Source: Acrocarpospora pleiomorpha
GTDB taxonomy: Bacteria; Actinomycetota; Actinomycetes; Streptosporangiales; Streptosporangiaceae
Length of the DNA: 64,000 nucleotides
Assembly (NCBI RefSeq): GCF_009687885.1
Contig: NZ_BLAF01000009.1
Location: 128,333-192,332, forward strand
Direction: 5' to 3'
Position numbers and translations under genes: made by a program. Numbering within the stretch: the stretch's first letter is position 1; each line of letters starts with the position of its first letter. Below are positions 59,942-64,000 of the stretch, one piece after another. The notes beneath the pieces were generated by a model. The model was not told the origin of the DNA. It saw nothing but the letters and a program-made list of their open reading frames with translations, and did no database searches.

Positions 59942-62512
59942 ATGTCCGAACCGTCCCCGCCTGACGAGCAAGCAACCGGCCGACGGGCGCTGGCCGCGCC
60001 CGCCGCGATCGGGGTGGTCGCCGCGGTGGGCAGCGCGCTGGCCGCCGCCACCAACATCTGGGACCTGCCGGTCGCGGTGAGCCTCGGCGTCACCGGCACC
60101 GCCGCCGCGCTGGCCGGGGTGCTGGCCTGGGCCACCGCCGCCCCGGCCAAACGCCGCCCGGCGGCCCTGCCGGGAGGCGGCCCGGTCGCGGCCGAGCTGC
60201 CCCCGGTCATCGCCCACTTCACCGGCCGCGGCGAGGCCCTCGCCGATCTGCGCGAGCGTTTTCGCGACCGGGCCGGCGACTCGCCGTTCGTGGTGTCCAT
60301 CTACGGCCAGGGCGGGGTCGGCAAGTCGGCCCTGGCCGGGCGGTTCGGGCACGACATCCTCGACGACTTCCCCGACGGCCAGCTCTACTTCGACCTGCGC
60401 GGCGGCGCCGACGTGGTCCGCCCCGAGGAGGTGCTGGTCGGGTTCCTGCGCTCGCTCGGCGTGCGCCTCACCACCGACCCCGGCGGCCTGCGCGAGCTGC
60501 AGAAGCTCTGGTGGACCTGGACCAAGGACCGCCGTCTGCTGATATTTCTGGACAACGCCAGGGATGGGGATCAGGTCAAGGATCTCATCCCGAACGAACC
60601 GCGGTGCGCGGTGATCGTCACCTCCCGCAAGCCGCTGCTGCTCCGCAACACCTACGACACCCAGCTGCACGTCTTCACCGAAGCCCAGGGCGTGGAGCTG
60701 CTGGCCCGCCTGGCGGGCGGGGACCGGGTCGTGGCCGACCTGGAGTCCGCCCAGGACATCGTCCGCCTCTGCGACCGCCTGCCGCTGGCCATCAGCATCT
60801 GCGGCGGCCGCCTCGCCACCCGCGCCCACTGGTCGCTGGACGACCTGGCCCTCCGCCTGGCCGACGAGCGGCGCCGCCTCGACCAGCTGGAGATCGGCCG
60901 CCAGCTCGACAGCAGCGTCCGCGCCAGCCTGCACCTCAGCTACGAGGAGTGCACCGACCTGCAGCGCCGCCTGCTCCGGCTGCTGGCCCAGCTGACCGCC
61001 CCCGACGTGCAGGAGTGGGTGGCCGGCGACCTGCTGGACACCTCCGAGACCGACGGCGCCGACCAGCTGGAGATGCTGGTAACCAGCCAGCTCGCCGAAT
61101 GCACCGGCCGCGACTCCACCGGTGGCATGCGCTACCGCCTGCACGACCTGGTCCGCCTGTTCGCCCGCGAACAGCGCCTCGACGCCGACCAGCGCCGCGC
61201 CGCCATCGAACGCGTCCTGTACGGCTTCCGCCGCCGCGCCGAAGCCGCCGCCACCGCCCGCTGGCCCCAGGACTGGACCTCCAGGGTCCCGCGCCGCAGC
61301 TCCCCCGACACGATCACCCCCATCGAGATCACCTGGCCCCGGGTGGACAACACCCGCCGCGAGATCACCTCCGCCGCCTGGTTCACCTCCGAGCGCCTGG
61401 CCCTGCTGGCCGCCATCCACCAGGCCAGGAACGAGGAGATGTGGGACCTGGCCTGGGGCATGGGCCGGGCCTTCTGCTCGCTGTGCCACTCGCTCCGGGC
61501 GTACTGGTCGGACTGGGAGGAGGTCGCCGACATCGTCTGCGAGGCGGCCGAGCGCATGGACGACCCACGCGCGATCGGCATCGCCCTGCTGGAACGCGCG
61601 GCCGTGAACGGCGGCCTGGGCCGCCCGGACGGCGCGCTCGGCGACGCGCGCCGGGCCCTGGAGCTGCTGACCCTGCAGGGCGAGAGCTGGTGGGCGGCAC
61701 GGGCCTCGCGCACGATCGGCATGACCCTGTTCAGCAGCGGCAACCTGGACCGCAGCCAGGACCACCTGGTCGAGGCGATCACCGCCTTCAAGGCCGAAGG
61801 CGATCGCTGGTGGACCGCCCGCACCCAGCGCAACCTGGCCGAACTCCGCCTCGCCCAGGGCGGCTACGGCGAGGCCGCCGTCCTCCTGGAGGAATCCCTG
61901 GCCACCTTCGAGGCGGACGGCAACCGCTACTCCGAGGCGCAGACCCAGCGCGCCCTCGGCGAGGTCCTGGCCGCCAAGGCCCGCGCGCTCCTGGCCGAGG
62001 GCAAGGACCTGGCCGCCGAACGGCAGTACATCCTCGCCGGGAACGCCCTCCGCTTCGCGATCAAGGCGTTCAAGGACCGCCACGAGGAGTGGGAGGAGGC
62101 CCGCAGCCTGCGCGCGGCCGGGGAGATCGGCGACCCGCAGAACCTGCTCACCGAGCACGCCAACGTCAGGGACGCCAAGGAGATGCTGGCCCGGCTCGGC
62201 GACTCGTGGGGCGTGGCCCGGGCCGAGATCTCCGAAGGGTGGGCGCTGGAGCGTCTTGGCCGGGTGCCCGAGGCGGTGATCTCGTTCCGCCAGGCCGAAC
62301 GGGACTTCGAGGAACTGGGGGACCGGTGGTGGCAGGCGCGCAGCCTGCGCGGCGTGGCGGAGATCCTGCTGCGCGCCGACCGCAGGGAGGAAGCGCGCGA
62401 ACCGGCCAGGCAGGCGCTGGACATCTACCTGAACCTGGGCAACGAGACCGGCGCTCGGCGCGCCCGAGATGTCCTCGAACGCGCCGAAGCGCCTAGGCCG
62501 CCGACACGCTGA
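59942..62512 (+). CDS. Membrane-anchored NB-ARC/TPR STAND ATPase
   Basis: 856 residues, start ATG 59942 (GAGGAC upstream). Two N-terminal transmembrane helices (about 18-38 and 45-65) precede an NB-ARC NTPase with YGQGGVGKSALAG (Lys128), LLIFLDNARDGDQ (Walker B) and CDRLPLAISICGG (GLPLA-like). Then come a winged helix and about nine TPR repeats (GDRWWTARTQRNLAELRLAQGG and kin). It is related to AfsR but lacks the DNA-binding head, so it is a signalling STAND protein at the membrane. The last 20 bp overlap the opposite gene. Confidence 0.9.
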   Translation: MSEPSPPDEQATGRRALAAPAAIGVVAAVGSALAAATNIWDLPVAVSLGVTGTAAALAGVLAWATAAPAKRRPAALPGGGPVAAELPPVIAHFTGRGEALADLRERFRDRAGDSPFVVSIYGQGGVGKSALAGRFGHDILDDFPDGQLYFDLRGGADVVRPEEVLVGFLRSLGVRLTTDPGGLRELQKLWWTWTKDRRLLIFLDNARDGDQVKDLIPNEPRCAVIVTSRKPLLLRNTYDTQLHVFTEAQGVELLARLAGGDRVVADLESAQDIVRLCDRLPLAISICGGRLATRAHWSLDDLALRLADERRRLDQLEIGRQLDSSVRASLHLSYEECTDLQRRLLRLLAQLTAPDVQEWVAGDLLDTSETDGADQLEMLVTSQLAECTGRDSTGGMRYRLHDLVRLFAREQRLDADQRRAAIERVLYGFRRRAEAAATARWPQDWTSRVPRRSSPDTITPIEITWPRVDNTRREITSAAWFTSERLALLAAIHQARNEEMWDLAWGMGRAFCSLCHSLRAYWSDWEEVADIVCEAAERMDDPRAIGIALLERAAVNGGLGRPDGALGDARRALELLTLQGESWWAARASRTIGMTLFSSGNLDRSQDHLVEAITAFKAEGDRWWTARTQRNLAELRLAQGGYGEAAVLLEESLATFEADGNRYSEAQTQRALGEVLAAKARALLAEGKDLAAERQYILAGNALRFAIKAFKDRHEEWEEARSLRAAGEIGDPQNLLTEHANVRDAKEMLARLGDSWGVARAEISEGWALERLGRVPEAVISFRQAERDFEELGDRWWQARSLRGVAEILLRADRREEAREPARQALDIYLNLGNETGARRARDVLERAEAPRPPTR

Positions 62513-63362
62513 GCAGGTGGGTGCCCGCCTGCCTGGCCTCCGCGATGCTGGCGCGGAAGACCTGCTCGATGGCCACCGCCTGGGTGGACATCTGGGCGAT
62601 CTCCGCCGTGGCCATCGCGTCCGGGGCCGTCTCCGCTAAGAGCCGTTGGAACTCGGGGGTGAGGTCGTGCAGTTCTGTCACCTTCCGGAAGGCGTCGAAG
62701 AGGCGGTCGGCGTCCCTGGCCCGGGCCGCGTACGCCTCCAGGGCCACCACCCGGGACGTCAAGGACGCGGTGATCTCCTTGATCGTCGTGCTGTACGGCG
62801 CGTCCGCCTCGGCGATCAGCGGATCCGGGTTCCGGCCCACGATCTTGCGGTGTTTGTCCCGGAGCGCGGACAGGTCGGAAAGGCGCTTGGCGATCACCCA
62901 TGCTTCCCCGGGCAGGGCGACGTTGTTGTTGTCCGTGTCGAGCAGGCCCTGGCGGTGCACCGTGGAGTGCAGCACGGCCTTGACCGCCTTCTGCGCCCGG
63001 GCGAGCAGGCTCCCGCACTGCTCGTCCAGGTCGCTCGGCAGCACGATCCGGTCGGCGTGGTCGTACACGATCTGGAGTTTTCGCCGGGCCTCGCGCTGGT
63101 CGGCCGTGAGCAACCGGTTGAGCAGCGTCACGAAGCCGGTCATGCCGGCCAGGATCAGGAAGGTGGAGAAGCCGCCGAGGGCGCCGCCGAACATCAGGAC
63201 CACGGCACACACGATCACGATCGGCCGCGGCGATTTGGGGGCCTCCGGGACGAGTCCCTGCCGGACCCGCCGGATTAGTTCCTCGTTGGTCTCCAGCAGC
63301 TGACGGATCGGGAACGGCAGGCTGGGATCTAGGGCTGTTGCGGGTCTTGCGCGGTCGGCCAC
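62493..63362 (-). CDS. Membrane protein of unknown function
   Basis: 289 residues. Two adjacent transmembrane helices (about 47-62 and 65-82) are followed by a long helical cytoplasmic domain with EQCGSLLARAQKAVKAV and VVALEAYAARARDADRLFDAF. It resembles a nucleotide-free four-helix signalling domain; family not recognised. It converges on the STAND gene with a 20-bp overlap. Confidence 0.75.
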   Translation of the reverse strand: MADRARPATALDPSLPFPIRQLLETNEELIRRVRQGLVPEAPKSPRPIVIVCAVVLMFGGALGGFSTFLILAGMTGFVTLLNRLLTADQREARRKLQIVYDHADRIVLPSDLDEQCGSLLARAQKAVKAVLHSTVHRQGLLDTDNNNVALPGEAWVIAKRLSDLSALRDKHRKIVGRNPDPLIAEADAPYSTTIKEITASLTSRVVALEAYAARARDADRLFDAFRKVTELHDLTPEFQRLLAETAPDAMATAEIAQMSTQAVAIEQVFRASIAEARQAGTHLLSVSAA

Positions 63363-63502
63363 GTGACCTCCTGGGGGATGATGCTCTCTGCTGCCACCAC
63401 CAGCGCGAAATATGAGTTGATCGCAATGATTGCGAAAGAACTAGGAGACATTCATTCTGCCGCCACTCCGCCGTCTTATCCCGACAGATAGGCTCATAAG
63501 CG

Positions 63503-64000
63503 ATGAACGAACATGAGCGATGGATAGTTCTGGAAGGCGCGGTCAATGTCCGTGATCTCGGCGGACTGCCGACCACCGACGGCGGCACCACCCGATTCGG
63601 CCGCATCCTGCGATCCGACAACCTGCAGGGTCTGACCCCGGCCGACATCGAGTTCCTGGTCGGGACCCTCAAACTCCGGCACGTGGTGGACCTGAGGTCA
63701 AATAACGAGGTGCGCCTGGAAGGCCCCGGCCCGTTAACCGAAATGCCGGAGGTCGGGTTCCATCACCACACCCTTTTCGCCGAGGGCGGCCGCTTCACCG
63801 ACGCCGCCGCCGACACGATCGACGACCGGGCGCTCCCCTGGGGGAACTCGCCGAAGGTGGATGAGGAACTCCAGGTCACCGGCTACTACTACGGCTACCT
63901 GCGGGACCGGCCGGACTCGGTGGTCGCGGCGCTGCGCGCGCTGGCCCACGACGACGGCCTGGCCGTGGTGCACTGCGCCGCCGGGAAGGACCGCACCGGC
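63503..64000 (+). CDS. Tyrosine-phosphatase-like protein, cut by window end
   Basis: First 166 residues of a tyrosine/serine phosphatase of the Y_phosphatase3 type. EGAVNVRDLGG, RFGRILRSDNL and VVDLRSNNE precede the catalytic loop HCAAGKDRTG, where the window ends. ATG 63503. It could counteract the local Ser/Thr kinases, but that is inference. Confidence 0.9.
   Translation, partial: MNEHERWIVLEGAVNVRDLGGLPTTDGGTTRFGRILRSDNLQGLTPADIEFLVGTLKLRHVVDLRSNNEVRLEGPGPLTEMPEVGFHHHTLFAEGGRFTDAAADTIDDRALPWGNSPKVDEELQVTGYYYGYLRDRPDSVVAALRALAHDDGLAVVHCAAGKDRTG

Noticed and set aside
59888-62158. Antisense open frame of about 756 codons over the STAND gene
   Set aside because: Gln/Gly/Ala-rich shadow, no ribosome site, sense strand has clear NB-ARC motifs.
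1-64000. Biosynthetic gene cluster
   Set aside because: An AfsR-type regulator and oxidoreductases are present, but no polyketide, peptide or terpene synthase genes are seen.
1-64000. tRNA or rRNA genes
   Set aside because: No cloverleaf with CCA-adjacent acceptor or conserved rRNA stretch was recognised on either strand by eye.

Overview
The window is high-GC DNA (roughly 70% by eye) from a filamentous, spore-forming actinomycete, most likely of the Streptosporangiales (Nonomuraea/Streptosporangium-like). The reasons are an mreBCD-pbp2-rodA wall cluster, a cvnABCD conservon, a large AfsR-type regulator, Ser/Thr kinases with extracellular sensors, a polyphosphate glucokinase, and many secreted or lipid-anchored proteins. 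The genus assignment is inference; there is no rRNA or tRNA to anchor it.

Layout. 1-5.9 kb: a truncated GH3 beta-glucosidase diverges from a giant secreted CBM32-CBM32-GH16-GH(TIM)-Ig-CBM32 enzyme, with one copy of a CebR-like palindrome at each promoter, so this is a beta-glucan utilisation locus. 5.9-10.8 kb: secreted WD40 protein, lipoprotein, and a WXG100-type protein coupled to a large helical protein. 10.8-14.3 kb: cvnABCD G-protein/histidine-kinase conservon. 14.5-19.7 kb: rodA, pbp2, mreD, mreC, mreB; MreB carries an unusual disordered insert. 19.7-24.5 kb: an eroded region with HAD, TetR, DsbA/FrnE-like, an RHH-headed two-gene module, and fragments of mreB, frnE and lsr2-like genes. 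24.5-30 kb: Ser/Thr kinase between two small secreted cysteine proteins, followed by an AfsR/SARP-type regulator. 30-32 kb: LysR diverging from a quinone oxidoreductase.

32-41 kb is a coherent alpha-glucoside island: a ROK repressor, two sugar ABC permeases, a solute-binding lipoprotein, a GH15-type enzyme and a GH31 alpha-glucosidase read as one unit, with polyphosphate glucokinase diverging. The imported oligosaccharide would be cut to glucose and phosphorylated. No ABC ATPase is present, so a shared one (MsiK-like) elsewhere is likely. The GH15 gene contains nine 30-bp tandem units in the middle of its catalytic domain.

41-46 kb looks like a small accessory/defence patch: a VapBC-like pair, MerR with a membrane protein, a PAS remnant, a lone type I-E-like CRISPR repeat, and a translationally coupled AAA ATPase plus TOPRIM-like protein. 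This stretch is bracketed by two direct copies of the merR 5' end. 46-54 kb: a frameshifted class A beta-lactamase-like hydrolase, a cysteine-ended leader peptide, a receiver-less OmpR-type regulator, HrpA helicase, a GntR pseudogene, an intact IS630-family element inserted exactly at the stop of a marR gene, and azoreductase. 54-64 kb: HAD phosphatase, membrane Ser/Thr kinase, secreted choice-of-anchor-like protein, SGNH hydrolase, a membrane-anchored NB-ARC/TPR STAND ATPase, a membrane protein, and the start of a tyrosine-phosphatase-like gene cut by the window end.

Most interesting: the AAA+TOPRIM pair in its repeat-bracketed patch, the minisatellite inside GH15, the GH16 domain lacking its usual acid/base residue, and the recurrent pattern of 45-80 bp gene fragments lying 2-2.6 kb from the intact parent gene.
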